Shown here piece by piece: positions 49,782 to 58,734 of a stretch of 64,000 nucleotides of DNA (its first letter is position 1; every line of letters begins with the position of its first letter). A model generated the notes under the pieces. The model was given only the letters and a program-made list of their open reading frames with translations. It did not search any database and had not been told where the DNA came from. Origin of the DNA: Prauserella cavernicola (GTDB lineage Bacteria > Actinomycetota > Actinomycetes > Mycobacteriales > Pseudonocardiaceae); assembly GCF_016595675.1 (NCBI RefSeq), contig NZ_JAENJH010000007.1, positions 248,001-312,000 on the forward strand, written 5' to 3'. The position numbers and the translations under genes are program-made.

Positions 49782-50717
49782 CTAGCTCTCGGCGAGCCGG
49801 ATTCCCTTCCAGCGGTCCTCGGTGGCCAGCCGCGTGGTGACCTCGACGATGCCCTGACGCACGGCGACCACCGCGTCTCGCGGCTCGTAGAACTCGGTGG
49901 CGGTACGGATGGCGACGTGGCGCGTCAGAACGGGATCGACGATCCGGCGGGTGCCGAGCCCGCGCGGGTCGCGGTGCGCGGCGAACACCGACAGCGGCAG
50001 GATCGTGCACGCCTCGCCACTCTCGGCGATCCGGATCATCGTGCCGAGCGACTCGACGTCGGCCACCACCGTCGGCACGAGGCCGTGCCCGGCGAACGCG
50101 CGGTCGACGAGTGTGCGCAGGTTGCTGCGCCCGCCGGGGATCACCAGCGGCACCTCACGCAGCTCCAGCAGGCCCACCTCGTGCTCCGAGGACGGCGCGG
50201 GCTCCGGCCTGCCGATGAGGTACAGGTCCTCCGAGTACAGCGGCACCTCGGCGGGCCGGGGCGCGTCGTCCTCGCGGTAGACGGCGGCGAGGTCGAGCCT
50301 GCCGCCCAGCAGGAGCTCGTGGATGTAGCCGCTCATCGACTCGAACAGCCGCAGATGCACGCCGGGGTAGTGCGTGTTGGTCCACGAGAACAACGCGGGG
50401 GCCAGATGCGCGGCGACCGTGGTGGGCAGGCCGATCGCCACCGGGCCGTGCACGCGGCCGCGGTCGTGGGTGATGTCGTCCGCGAGCCGGTCGAACCGAC
50501 GCACCAGCTGCTGCGCGTCCCGGTACAGCGCCCGGCCCGCGGACGTGGGACGGACGCCGCGCGGCCCCCGCTCCAGCAGGCGCACCCCGAGCTGGTGTTC
50601 GAGCTGCGCCATGCGCTGGCTCAGCGCGGGCTGCGAGACGTGCAGTTCGGCCGCGGCCCTCGTGAGGCTGCCGGAGTCCAGCACGGCGATGAAGTCCCGC
50701 AGGTGTGCGATGTCCAC
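49782..50717 (-). CDS. LysR family transcriptional regulator
   Basis: 311 residues. The HTH runs LRDFIAVLDSGSLTRAAAEL, then HVSQPALSQRMAQLEHQLGV. The effector-binding domain begins near residue 90 (GPVAIGLPTTVAAHLAPALF) and resembles the Nac/CysB-like group that senses small acids. The GTG at 50717 has GGAGGAAGG upstream; an ATG at 50762 is the alternative. It lies 58 bases after the CaiB-type gene. The LysR box at 53483-53497, before the GntP gene, is its probable target. Confidence 0.92.
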   Translation of the reverse strand: MDIAHLRDFIAVLDSGSLTRAAAELHVSQPALSQRMAQLEHQLGVRLLERGPRGVRPTSAGRALYRDAQQLVRRFDRLADDITHDRGRVHGPVAIGLPTTVAAHLAPALFSWTNTHYPGVHLRLFESMSGYIHELLLGGRLDLAAVYREDDAPRPAEVPLYSEDLYLIGRPEPAPSSEHEVGLLELREVPLVIPGGRSNLRTLVDRAFAGHGLVPTVVADVESLGTMIRIAESGEACTILPLSVFAAHRDPRGLGTRRIVDPVLTRHVAIRTATEFYEPRDAVVAVRQGIVEVTTRLATEDRWKGIRLAES

Positions 50718-50775
50718 CGGTGCGCCTTCCTCCCGTGCCTGCCGGAAGGCCGATTCTCCCATCCCGGCGCGGGAT

Positions 50776-51951
50776 TCAGGCCACGCCCTCCGCGAGCAGC
50801 GCCTCCACGTCGCCCTGCGCCAGCCCGAGCTCGCCGAGGATCGCGCGGGTGTGCTCCCCGAGTGCCGGCACCGGGTCCATGCGCGGCTCGCCGGTGACCA
50901 GGCCGGGAAGCGCGGGCGAGGGCACCGGGCCCGCCGGGGTGGCCACCTCGTGCCAGCGCCCGCGTGCCGCGAGCTGCGGGTGCCGCCACACCTCGGCCAG
51001 CGTGTTGACTCTCGCGTGCGCGACGGGAACCGAGGCCAGTAGCTCCATCGCCGCGTCGCTGGTCAGCTCCGCGAAGCGAGCTCGCAGGATGGCGCCGAGC
51101 GCCTCCCGGTTGCGGTTGCGGTCGGCGTTGGCCGCGTAGTCGGGATCGGTGGCGAGCTCGGGCCGGGCCAGGAACCGCTCGCAGAACGCGCGCCACTCGC
51201 GCTCGTTCTGGATGGCCATCATCACCACCTTGCCGTCGCCCGCGGTGTACGGGCCGTACGGGTAGATCGTGGCGTGCGCGGCGCCCGCCCTCGGCGGTGG
51301 CTCCGCGCCGTCGTAGGCGTAGTAGAGCGGGAAGCCCATCCACTCCACCGTCGCCTCGAGCATCGAGACGTCCACATGCGACCCCTCGCCGGTGCGGCCG
51401 CGCTCCAGCAGCGCGGCCAGGATCGAGCTGTAGGCGTACATCCCGGCCGCGATGTCGGAGACGGAGATGCCGACCTTCGCCAGCTCCTCGTCCGAGCCGG
51501 TGACCGACAGCAGCCCCGCCTCGCTCTGCACCATCAGGTCGTAGGCCTTCATCGACTCGTACGGCCCCGGCGAGCCGTACCCCGAGATGTCGCAGACGAT
51601 CAGCCGCGGGTTGGCCGCGCGCAGTTCGTCGGCGCCCAGCCCGGCTCGGGATGCCGCGCCGGGCGCCAGGTTCTGGATGAACACGTCGGCCTCGGCCAGC
51701 AGCGTCCGCAGCACCTCGCGGCCACGCGGGTCCTTGAAGTCGAGCGTCAGCGACTCCTTGTTGCGGTTGACCCACACGAAGTGCGAGCTCAGCCCCCGCA
51801 CGCGCGTGTCGTAGGCGCGGGCGAAGTCGCCGGTGCCGGGACGCTCGACCTTGATGACGCGCGCGCCGAGGTCGGCGAGGTGCCTGCTCGCGTACGGCGC
51901 CGCGATGGCCTGCTCGAGCGACACGACGGTCACTCCACGAAGGGGCTGCAT
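50776..51951 (-). CDS. CaiB/BaiF (class III) CoA-transferase, second copy
   Basis: 391 residues. Motifs are LRGVTVVSLEQAIAAPYASR, GARVIKVERPGTGDFARAYD, NRNKESLTLDFKDPRGREVL and SMKAYDLMVQSEAGLLSVTG with the catalytic Asp. It sits between a GntP-type carrier and a LysR regulator, so it probably activates the imported acid to a CoA ester. Compared with the copy at 35554 it has no lyase partner here. Members act on carboxylates such as succinate, mesaconate or hydroxy acids. Confidence 0.92.
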   Translation of the reverse strand: MQPLRGVTVVSLEQAIAAPYASRHLADLGARVIKVERPGTGDFARAYDTRVRGLSSHFVWVNRNKESLTLDFKDPRGREVLRTLLAEADVFIQNLAPGAASRAGLGADELRAANPRLIVCDISGYGSPGPYESMKAYDLMVQSEAGLLSVTGSDEELAKVGISVSDIAAGMYAYSSILAALLERGRTGEGSHVDVSMLEATVEWMGFPLYYAYDGAEPPPRAGAAHATIYPYGPYTAGDGKVVMMAIQNEREWRAFCERFLARPELATDPDYAANADRNRNREALGAILRARFAELTSDAAMELLASVPVAHARVNTLAEVWRHPQLAARGRWHEVATPAGPVPSPALPGLVTGEPRMDPVPALGEHTRAILGELGLAQGDVEALLAEGVA

Positions 51952-51974
51952 GGTCTTCTTTCTCTCCCGGTGGG

Positions 51975-53378
51975 CTACAACACGACACTGACCGCCGCGA
52001 CGATCACCAGCGAGACCACCGAGGCGAGGGCGGTCACGAACGTGAGCGCCTTGAGCGCGCCCCGGGTGGTGACGCCGAGCAGCGTCTGGAACATCCAGAA
52101 GAAGTTGCTGTTGACGTGCAGGGCGAACAGGGCGCCGGAGCCGATCGCGAGCCCGAGCACCTCGGCGGGGATGTCGAGCCCGCCCATGATCGGTGCCAGG
52201 ATGCCCGCCGCGGTGATGGCGGCGACCGAGATCGACCCGATGGCCAGGTGCAGCACGGCCGCCACGAGCCACGCCAGCAGCACCGTCACCACCGCGGGCA
52301 CGCCCGCCTCGGCCGAGAAGAACCCGCCGAGCACGTTCTCCAGGTCGGTCTCGCCGATGACGGCGCCCAGCGACCCGCCGATACCGGTGATCAGCAGGAT
52401 CTGACCGGTGGCGTTGAAGCCCTTGGTCATCGCCTCGCCCAGTTGCTCGCCGCCCAGCGTCCGCTTGGCCAGCGCATAGGCGCCCAGCAGGCCGACGAAC
52501 AACGCGAACACCGGGTCTCCGAGGAACGCGAGCACGCTCGACTCGACACCGGCGGCCTCGGTGATGGCGCCGGTCGCGATGAGCAGCAGCGGCACGATGA
52601 TCGGCAGCAGCGAGATCGCCAGCGGGGGAGTGCGCACGGCCGTCCGCTCGGACACCGCGACTCCGCCGTCCGGATCGTGCGGTGCGGGGCCGGTGGCCGC
52701 GGGGTCGGCGCCGCCGGAGGTGTTCTCGGTGTCTCCCGCGTCCTCGGCGATCTCGTCCTTGTCCTTGTTCCAGAACCCCCGCTTCACGAGCGCGCTGTAG
52801 AGCAGGACCGTGAGCGCCGCGGTGGCCGGGCCGATGAGGAAGCCGTAGATCAGCATCGTCCCGAGTGGAACGTCGAGCAGGCCGGCGATCGCGATGGTGC
52901 CGAGTCCCGGCACGACGAACACGTAACCCACGAGGATGCCCGCGGTGAGCGCGCCGCCCATCGTCGCGAGGCCGTAGCGGCCCATCCGCGGTGCCGCGGA
53001 CTTGGCCAGTGGTGCGGCGAGGACGAGCTGAACGTCCACATAGATCGACGGGAACACCGTGCTGAGCGCGACCGCGAGCGCGTAGGGGAGCCGGCGCGGC
53101 CCGAGGGCGCGCAGCAGCTTCTCGACGAGCTTTTGCAGTGCTCCCATGGAGAACAGCAGTGAACCCAGTAGTACGCCGAAGCCGATCAGCAACCCGACCT
53201 CGGCCATGATCGAACCGAAGCCCTCGGCGATCGCCGTGATGGTGCCGTCGAAACCGAGTCCCGCCGTCAGCCCCAGGTAGATCGAGCCGATGACCAACGC
53301 GATCACGGGGTCCACGCGGATCACCAGGATGAGCAGGACGACCGCGAGAATCGCGATCGTCGTGTGCAGCACAACCAT
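51975..53378 (-). CDS. GntP-family organic acid permease
   Basis: 467 residues with 12-14 helices. The family pattern is seen in EVGLLIGFGVLLGSLLFSMG, LSTVFPSIYVDVQLVLAAPL, and LALHVNSNFFWMF-like FALHVNSNFFWMFQTLLGVT near the end. A charged loop of about 50 residues (about 205-255, ending before PPLAISLLPIIVPLLLIATG) joins the halves. It imports gluconate-like or other hydroxy acids by proton symport. First gene of a unit with the CaiB-type CoA transferase (23 bases on), which suggests uptake followed by CoA activation. Confidence 0.9.
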   Translation of the reverse strand: MVVLHTTIAILAVVLLILVIRVDPVIALVIGSIYLGLTAGLGFDGTITAIAEGFGSIMAEVGLLIGFGVLLGSLLFSMGALQKLVEKLLRALGPRRLPYALAVALSTVFPSIYVDVQLVLAAPLAKSAAPRMGRYGLATMGGALTAGILVGYVFVVPGLGTIAIAGLLDVPLGTMLIYGFLIGPATAALTVLLYSALVKRGFWNKDKDEIAEDAGDTENTSGGADPAATGPAPHDPDGGVAVSERTAVRTPPLAISLLPIIVPLLLIATGAITEAAGVESSVLAFLGDPVFALFVGLLGAYALAKRTLGGEQLGEAMTKGFNATGQILLITGIGGSLGAVIGETDLENVLGGFFSAEAGVPAVVTVLLAWLVAAVLHLAIGSISVAAITAAGILAPIMGGLDIPAEVLGLAIGSGALFALHVNSNFFWMFQTLLGVTTRGALKALTFVTALASVVSLVIVAAVSVVL

Positions 53379-53482
53379 TGTGCCAAGTCCTTCCAGCCGA
53401 ACCCGAAGCTCCGCCCGTTACGGGCCGTGCGATCGAAACACACGGGTGGCGGGCTCGGTAGGCGGCAATCCCGAAGATCACC

Positions 53483-53497
53483 ATAAGGAAGGCTTAT
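53483..53497. promoter_or_regulatory. LysR-type box upstream of the GntP gene
   Basis: ATAAG-GAAGG-CTTAT is a perfect 15-bp inverted repeat with the T-N11-A form of LysR sites, 105 bases upstream of the permease ATG in a 202-base gap. Confidence 0.75.
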
Positions 53498-53580
53498 AGC
53501 GGCCGAGGCTCACACGAACGCGGCGGGCGCGGTGCCGGACGTGGGTGTGCCCGGCCGCCGCACCGTGAGGCGCTGAGCGC

Positions 53581-53976
53581 TCAGACGGGCGCGTTCAGCT
53601 GCCACGACACCCCGAAGCGGTCGTTGACCCAGGCGAAGGGCCCGAAGCCGTAGTCGTCGAGCGGCATGAGGGCCTGGCCGCCCTCGCCGAGCGCGGCGTA
53701 GACCCGCTTGAGGTCGTCGGTCGAGTCGCACGTGACGAAGGTGGACATCGACGGCGTGAAGTCGAACTCGTGGCGGACGTGGCTGTCGCTGCACCGGAAC
53801 TTCTGGCCCGCCAGCGTGAACTCGGCCATCACGATGGTGCCGTCCTTGCCGGGGCCGTCGGGTCCGTACCGCTGCTCGGAGAGCACGGCGCTGTCGGGGA
53901 AGAGTGAGAGGTAGAAGCTCATCGCCTCGGCGGCGTCGTCGTTCTGGAACATCAGGAAGGGAACGAGCTCGGGCAT
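53581..53976 (-). CDS. VOC protein, PhnB type
   Basis: 131 residues. The PhnB/3-demethylubiquinone-type VOC fold shows PFLMFQNDDAAEAMSFYLSL, GTIVMAEFTLAGQKFRCSDS and FGPFAWVNDRFGVSWQLNAP. These small proteins are widespread and mostly uncharacterised. Single gene. Confidence 0.88.
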   Translation of the reverse strand: MPELVPFLMFQNDDAAEAMSFYLSLFPDSAVLSEQRYGPDGPGKDGTIVMAEFTLAGQKFRCSDSHVRHEFDFTPSMSTFVTCDSTDDLKRVYAALGEGGQALMPLDDYGFGPFAWVNDRFGVSWQLNAPV

Positions 53977-54147
53977 GGTCGGGTGCCTTTCCGGTCGAGT
54001 CGCACGGCGCTGTGCCGTGCCTGTGCGCCCACCGTCTCACCGAAAATAGTAGTTGTCAAGAAAGCTAAGTTTGTCGGTGCGGCGTGTCCGTGGCGCGGCC
54101 CCGGTACCCATGCCCTACCGTCGAGGAGTCAGACGAGTGGGGGATTC

Positions 54148-54309
54148 ATGAACGACACCAAGGAAACCGCAATCGACGTCGGCTGGCTCGACGAGTACGC
54201 GGGGGAGGCGCTGGCGGTCATCGCGGCGCTGCACGAGGATGCGACCAAGGCGTTGCAGGACGACGAACGGGCCGATGGAGAACCGCCGGCCCGCTCAGTG
54301 TCCGAATAG
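54148..54309 (+). CDS. Small acidic protein, function unknown
   Basis: 53 residues, beginning MNDTKETAIDVGWLDEYAGE and then ALAVIAALHEDATKALQDDE, an amphipathic acidic helix pattern. The ATG at 54148 is preceded by a GGGGATTC site. An AT-richer patch with TTGTCA lies about 90 bases upstream. No family recognised; real coding is likely but not certain. Confidence 0.5.
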   Translation: MNDTKETAIDVGWLDEYAGEALAVIAALHEDATKALQDDERADGEPPARSVSE

Positions 54310-54331
54310 GAGTGGTGTCCCGCTGCCGCCG

Positions 54332-55219
54332 TCAGCCGGCGGCGGCAGCGGCAGGGCGCGCGGTCCGCGCGAGCCGGACGAGCAGCGCGCCCACCAGCAC
54401 CGCGGCGGCGAGACCGCCGACCACCGACACCGCCGCGGCCGGTGTCGCGACGGCGATCCACGCGATCGCCCAGGCCACGGCGAGCGTGAACCCGGCCACG
54501 GCCCGCGCCTGACCGCGCAGGATCACCCAGAGCGTGGCGGCCGTCGTCGCGGCCACGGCCAGCGCCGCGAGCACCGTCGCGACCTGGCCGGAGGGGGCCA
54601 GTCCCTCGGCGGCGGCGGTGGTGGCCGCGCCCGCCACCGCGGCGGCGAGCACCCAGCCCGTGTAGATCGTCACCGGGGTGTACACGAACAGCCGGTCGGC
54701 CCAGCCCTGCGCCGGAATCCGGCTCAGCCTGGTCCAGGTAAGGGCGAGCACCGCGAGCAGCGCCACGATCACGACCTCGGCCGCGAGGTACTGCCGTTGG
54801 GTGAACAGTGCGATCCAGCCCGCGTTCAGCAGACCCGCGACCGCCAGCGGCCAGCCGCTGGCGCGATGCAGGTCGCGGCCCCGCTGCGCGGGCAGCACCT
54901 GCCGCACGGCGAGCGCGAACGTGGCGACGTAGATCAACGACCAGATGAGAAACGCCGTGCCCGCGGGCAGCAGCAGAGTCGGGTAGGCGCGGGCGACCTC
55001 GCCGACGGGCTCGCCGAGCGCACCGCTGCCGCCGAGGGCTCCCGCCACGATCTGGAGCAGCATCGCGAGCAGGACGGCGCCGGACCTGACGAGGTCCGAC
55101 CTCGTGCCGACGGGGCGCGAGAGCCCACGGGGGTGGTCGTGCACTGCGGTCTTTTCCGGGACGCGGGCACCCGCCAGCGGGCGCCCGCGAGGATCGTGCT
55201 GACGAACGGGATCGCTCAC
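54332..55219 (-). CDS. TspO/MBR-related multi-helix membrane protein
   Basis: 295 residues. About eight helices follow a 48-residue hydrophilic N-terminal part. WSLIYVATFALAVRQVLPAQ and the next helix AGLLNAGWIALFTQRQYLAA follow the tryptophan-bearing pattern of TspO-like proteins, which bind tetrapyrroles, but the protein is longer than the usual five-helix TspO. The GTG start overlaps the upstream anti-sigma-like gene stop by GTGA. TspO identity is probable, not certain. Confidence 0.65.
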   Translation of the reverse strand: MSDPVRQHDPRGRPLAGARVPEKTAVHDHPRGLSRPVGTRSDLVRSGAVLLAMLLQIVAGALGGSGALGEPVGEVARAYPTLLLPAGTAFLIWSLIYVATFALAVRQVLPAQRGRDLHRASGWPLAVAGLLNAGWIALFTQRQYLAAEVVIVALLAVLALTWTRLSRIPAQGWADRLFVYTPVTIYTGWVLAAAVAGAATTAAAEGLAPSGQVATVLAALAVAATTAATLWVILRGQARAVAGFTLAVAWAIAWIAVATPAAAVSVVGGLAAAVLVGALLVRLARTARPAAAAAG

Positions 55220-55641
55220 GATGGGGAAGGCGGGGCCGCCGCCCTCGGCCGGGGCGGGGCGGCCTCGCGGGGGTGTGCCCCCTGGACCACGGTGACGTCG
55301 GCCCACAGGGTCACGCACTCCCGACGTTCGATGCCCCAGGCCCGGGCGACCTTGTCGAGCAACTCTCCGGCTCGGCCGAGGTCAGTGGTGGGGAACGAGG
55401 CGGTTTCCACCTCGGTGCGCAACGTGTGGCCGTCGGGACTGATCAGGCGAACCATGAACGGCTGACCCGCCTGCAGCCAGGCGATCGTGGCGAGTTCGTT
55501 GGACACCAGCAGCGCATCGATCACCTGCGCTTCCGGGGTGTCGGTCAGCATCGCGCGGACCCGTCGCCGCAGTGTGGCGAGGTCTTTGGGGCCGTCGATG
55601 ACTCTGATCGGTGCCTGGTCGGGAATTCCGGCTCCGGGCAT
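55216..55641 (-). CDS. Anti-sigma/histidine-kinase-like ATPase-fold protein, degenerate
   Basis: 141 residues. VIDALLVSNELATIAWLQAG resembles the N-box helix of RsbW/SpoIIAB-type ATPases (E-L-x-x-N-A), but the Asn is absent, and the G1 box D-x-G-x-G is not seen. The tail is Pro/Ala-rich. It may bind a partner without ATP. The ATG at 55641 has GGAGG 10 bases before it. Coupled to the TspO-like gene, next to STAS and SpoIIE genes. Confidence 0.6.
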   Translation of the reverse strand: MPGAGIPDQAPIRVIDGPKDLATLRRRVRAMLTDTPEAQVIDALLVSNELATIAWLQAGQPFMVRLISPDGHTLRTEVETASFPTTDLGRAGELLDKVARAWGIERRECVTLWADVTVVQGAHPREAAPPRPRAAAPPSPS

Positions 55642-55740
55642 GGTCACGCTCCCTCCGCTGGTGGCTCAACGTCGGACACGCGGTCAAATACCCGGAACGA
55701 CCGGTTGTGAAACGTGTTTCCGGTTTTTGTTGACGGCGCG

Positions 55741-56151
55741 TCAGGAAGACGCGGGCGCGGCGCCGACCGACGCGAGGGCGGCCGCACGGCTGGTGAAGGT
55801 CGGGAAGTGGCCGGCGAGGCCGAGGATGGCCAGCGGGCGCAGCACCGGCGCCGAGTCGGCGACCAGTGCCAGTGGCGCGCCGCGGCTGTTGGTGAGCTCG
55901 AGCAGGTCGAGCAGGGTCGAGACACCCGCGGCCGCGCAGAACCCCACGCGGGTCAGGTCGAGGACGAGGGCGGAGGTGGTCTCGTCCGGCAGCGCGCGGA
56001 TCTCGGCGTCGAGCGCGGGCGCCGTCGCGGCGTCGAGTTCGCCCACGACGGTGGCGAGCAGACAGCCGTTGCCGCTGCTGGTGATCGTCACGGAGAGCAG
56101 ACCGGGATCGCGCGGCGGTCCCAGCGACGATCTACGGGGTATCTGTTTCAC
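55741..56151 (-). CDS. STAS domain protein lacking the phospho-serine
   Basis: 136 residues. The STAS strand-helix pattern is clear (LLATVVGELDAATAPALDAE, SALVLDLTRVGFCAAAGVST). Where RsbV-type proteins have D-S-T/S-G, this one has A73-A74-A75-G76, so kinase control by phosphorylation at this site should be lost. GTG start at 56151 after GGGAGCGCAC. It could be a constitutive binder or a non-phospho sensor. Confidence 0.82.
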   Translation of the reverse strand: MKQIPRRSSLGPPRDPGLLSVTITSSGNGCLLATVVGELDAATAPALDAEIRALPDETTSALVLDLTRVGFCAAAGVSTLLDLLELTNSRGAPLALVADSAPVLRPLAILGLAGHFPTFTSRAAALASVGAAPASS

Positions 56152-56389
56152 GTGCGCTCCCGTCCGGTACCGCTCATCCGGGTCGCCATGCACAAAGCGC
56201 GCCGCCGAATGAGCGGCAGTGAGTCGAGGTCGACCGGCGAAAACGGTCGGTGCACCGCAGAGAACAGCCGGTGCTCGTCCGACGGTACGCGCCACCCCCC
56301 GCCCAAGGTCAACCCCGGCCGCTGCCGCACGATCACGCCCGTCGGCGTTAGAGTCGGCAGGTCACCCGCATCGTCACGAGGAGTGCGCC

Positions 56390-57700
56390 ATGGACGCGGC
56401 GCTCGATCGCCAGCCAGGGGACTCGTCGGCGCAGGCCAGGGCGTCCGCGGACGTCGCGTGGCGGCATGTCGCGTTCCTGTTGGAGGCCTCGCGTCAGCTG
56501 GCCGGGTCACTCAACGTGCGCAGGACGGTTCTGCGCTCGCTGCGCCTGGCCGTGCCGTATCTCGGCGAATGGGTGATGCTCGCGATCTTCGAGGGCAGAG
56601 GGGCCACGTTCTACGCCTGCGGTGGAGACGGCGTGATGTCCGAGCCGGTGACCGTCGACCGCGTCCCCGAGGACTCCGCGCTCTGGCGCATCGGCAGGGT
56701 GGGCAGGACCGAACTGCTGCACGTCGCGCTCGAGCGCGACCCCGAGGACGGGCTCGGCAGCCTCATCCCGGACGAGGGCCTGCGTGCCGCCGCGGCGACG
56801 CTGCGCCCCGCCGACGTACTGGGTGTCGGACTCAACGCGCGGGGCTCCACGGCGGGCGCGCTGGTCGCGGTCCGCGCCGCCGGAGCGGGCTACGACGAGC
56901 CCGACGTGGAGATCGCGGAGGAGTTCGCCCGCCACGCGGCGATGGCGCTCGACAGCGCCCGGCTCTACGAGGAGCGCGTGCACACGTCGGCGACCCTGCA
57001 GGCGAGCCTGCGCCCGCCCGAGCTGCCCGTGGTGCCGGGTGCACGGATCGCGGCCCGGTATCGCGCCGCGCACGCACAGCTGGACATCGGTGGCGACTTC
57101 TACGACGTCCACGGCGAGCCCGGGGACACCTCGGTGGTGGTCGGCGACGTCTGCGGCAAGGGCGTCGAGGCCGCCGTGCTCACCGGCAAGGCCCGCCAGA
57201 CCATCAAGACCGCCGCGCGGTTCGACCGCTCGCCCGCCTCGATCCTGGCCGCGCTCAACGATGTGCTTTACGCCGATCACTCCGACCGCTTCGTCACGGT
57301 CGCGTGCGTGCGCGTGCGACCCGGCTCCGGGGGCGCGGGAGCGGTCGCGACGGTCGCCGTGGCCGGGCACCCGCCGCCGCTCGTGCTGCGGCGCGACGGA
57401 ACGGTCGAGGAACCCGACGTCAGCGGCACGCTCTCGGGCGTGCTGCCCGACCTGAGCTATCGCGAGACCGAGGTGTGGCTCGCGCCCGGCGACGCGATGC
57501 TGCTCTACACCGACGGTGTGTACGAGGCGCGCGGCCGCGACGACTTCTTCGGACAGGAACGGTTGCGCGAGCTGCTGCCCGGCTATGCGGGCGCGAACCC
57601 CGAGACGCTGTGCGAGGTGGTCGAGCAGCGCGTGGTCGAGCACCTCGACGGCGCCGAGCACGACGACATCGCCCTGCTGGCACTGAGGATCGGAGACTGA
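56390..57700 (+). CDS. GAF-SpoIIE (PP2C) serine phosphatase
   Basis: 436 residues. A GAF-like sensor spans about 25-185. The PP2C/SpoIIE domain spans about 215-432, with HAQLDIGGDFYDVHGEPGDT, VVVGDVCGKGVEAAVLTGKA (metal Asp residues), MLLYTDGVYEARGRDDF and EHDDIALLAL. It would dephosphorylate a STAS anti-anti-sigma factor; the intact one is encoded two genes downstream. The ATG follows ACGAGGAGTGCGCC. First gene of a three-gene operon. Confidence 0.93.
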   Translation: MDAALDRQPGDSSAQARASADVAWRHVAFLLEASRQLAGSLNVRRTVLRSLRLAVPYLGEWVMLAIFEGRGATFYACGGDGVMSEPVTVDRVPEDSALWRIGRVGRTELLHVALERDPEDGLGSLIPDEGLRAAAATLRPADVLGVGLNARGSTAGALVAVRAAGAGYDEPDVEIAEEFARHAAMALDSARLYEERVHTSATLQASLRPPELPVVPGARIAARYRAAHAQLDIGGDFYDVHGEPGDTSVVVGDVCGKGVEAAVLTGKARQTIKTAARFDRSPASILAALNDVLYADHSDRFVTVACVRVRPGSGGAGAVATVAVAGHPPPLVLRRDGTVEEPDVSGTLSGVLPDLSYRETEVWLAPGDAMLLYTDGVYEARGRDDFFGQERLRELLPGYAGANPETLCEVVEQRVVEHLDGAEHDDIALLALRIGD

Positions 57701-57705
57701 CACCC

Positions 57706-58734
57706 ATGCCGACCACGACGGAGCCGGTCGTCCGGCAGCTGCCCCAGTTCGAGCGTGCGCTCGCCGAGGGCGATGCCGGGACGGCCGTCGGCATCGTGGA
57801 CGAGCTGCTCGACAGCGGCGTCGAGCCGGCGATGGTCATGATCGAGTTGATCAGCGAGGCGCAGCGGCGCATCGGCGACCGCTGGCAGCGTGGCGAGTGG
57901 TCGGTGGCGCAGGAGCACACGGCGACCGGCGTCTCGGTGGCGGCGACCGAGGCGATCGCCCGCCGGGTGCGCGCGACGCCGGTGAGCCGCGGCCGGATCG
58001 TGATCGGCTGCGCCGAGCGCGAGTGGCACGCGCTGCCCGCGCTCGTGATCGCCACCGGGCTGCGCGAACGGGGCTGGAACGTCACCTTCCTCGGCGCGTC
58101 CACACCCGCGGACCGGCTCTCGGCCTACCTGCACGACCTCGGTCCCGATGCCGCCGCGGTCAGCTGCTCCATCGTGGGCGCGCTGCCGAGCACGCGACAG
58201 TTCATCGAGGCGAGCACCGGCGCGGGGATCCCCGTCGTCGCGGGCGGCGCGGCGTTCGGGCCCGACGACCGCAGGGCACGGGCACTCGGCGCCACGGCGT
58301 GGGCGCCGGGGCTGCGGGAGGCCGTCGAGATCGTCGACACCCTGCCCGCCGTGGTGGCGCCCGCCGAACCGCTGCCCGCCGCGGCGCTGGCCGAGCAGCA
58401 GGGCCTGGAGCTGGCCCACCGCACGGTGGGAGAGACCTTGCGCGAGCGCTGGCGCCCGCAGGACGCGTTCGCGCCGGGCACGGCGAAGCACGCGGACCTG
58501 GTGACGGTGGCGCGCGACTGCGTCGACCAGTCGCTCTACACCCTGCAGGGGGCGTTGCTGACCGGTGACGGCCGGATCGTGCGCGACACTGCCGGCTGGG
58601 TGGCGGCGCTGCTCGCGGCCAGGGCCGTGCCCGGTGACTCGGCGCCGGAGCTGGCCGGTGAGCTCGCGCGTGTGCTGCGCGACTACCCGCGCGCGGTCGA
58701 GCTGCTGCGCGCGCACTGGCCGGAGCGGTCATGA
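57706..58734 (+). CDS. Stand-alone cobalamin-binding CarH-like photosensor domain protein
   Basis: 342 residues. The helical bundle (about 15-90) carries W60-x9-E70-H71 (RWQRGEWSVAQEH), the hallmark of CarH/LitR adenosylcobalamin light sensors. The Rossmann-like B12 domain (about 92-215) has E106-W-H108-A-L-P, the cobalt-ligand His region. A C-terminal helical domain of about 110 residues (HADLVTVARDCVDQSLYTLQ onward) replaces any DNA-binding part; there is no HTH. It lies 5 bases after the phosphatase gene and overlaps the STAS gene by ATGA, so it likely modulates partner switching. Light sensing is inference; other B12 roles remain possible. Confidence 0.85.
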   Translation: MPTTTEPVVRQLPQFERALAEGDAGTAVGIVDELLDSGVEPAMVMIELISEAQRRIGDRWQRGEWSVAQEHTATGVSVAATEAIARRVRATPVSRGRIVIGCAEREWHALPALVIATGLRERGWNVTFLGASTPADRLSAYLHDLGPDAAAVSCSIVGALPSTRQFIEASTGAGIPVVAGGAAFGPDDRRARALGATAWAPGLREAVEIVDTLPAVVAPAEPLPAAALAEQQGLELAHRTVGETLRERWRPQDAFAPGTAKHADLVTVARDCVDQSLYTLQGALLTGDGRIVRDTAGWVAALLAARAVPGDSAPELAGELARVLRDYPRAVELLRAHWPERS

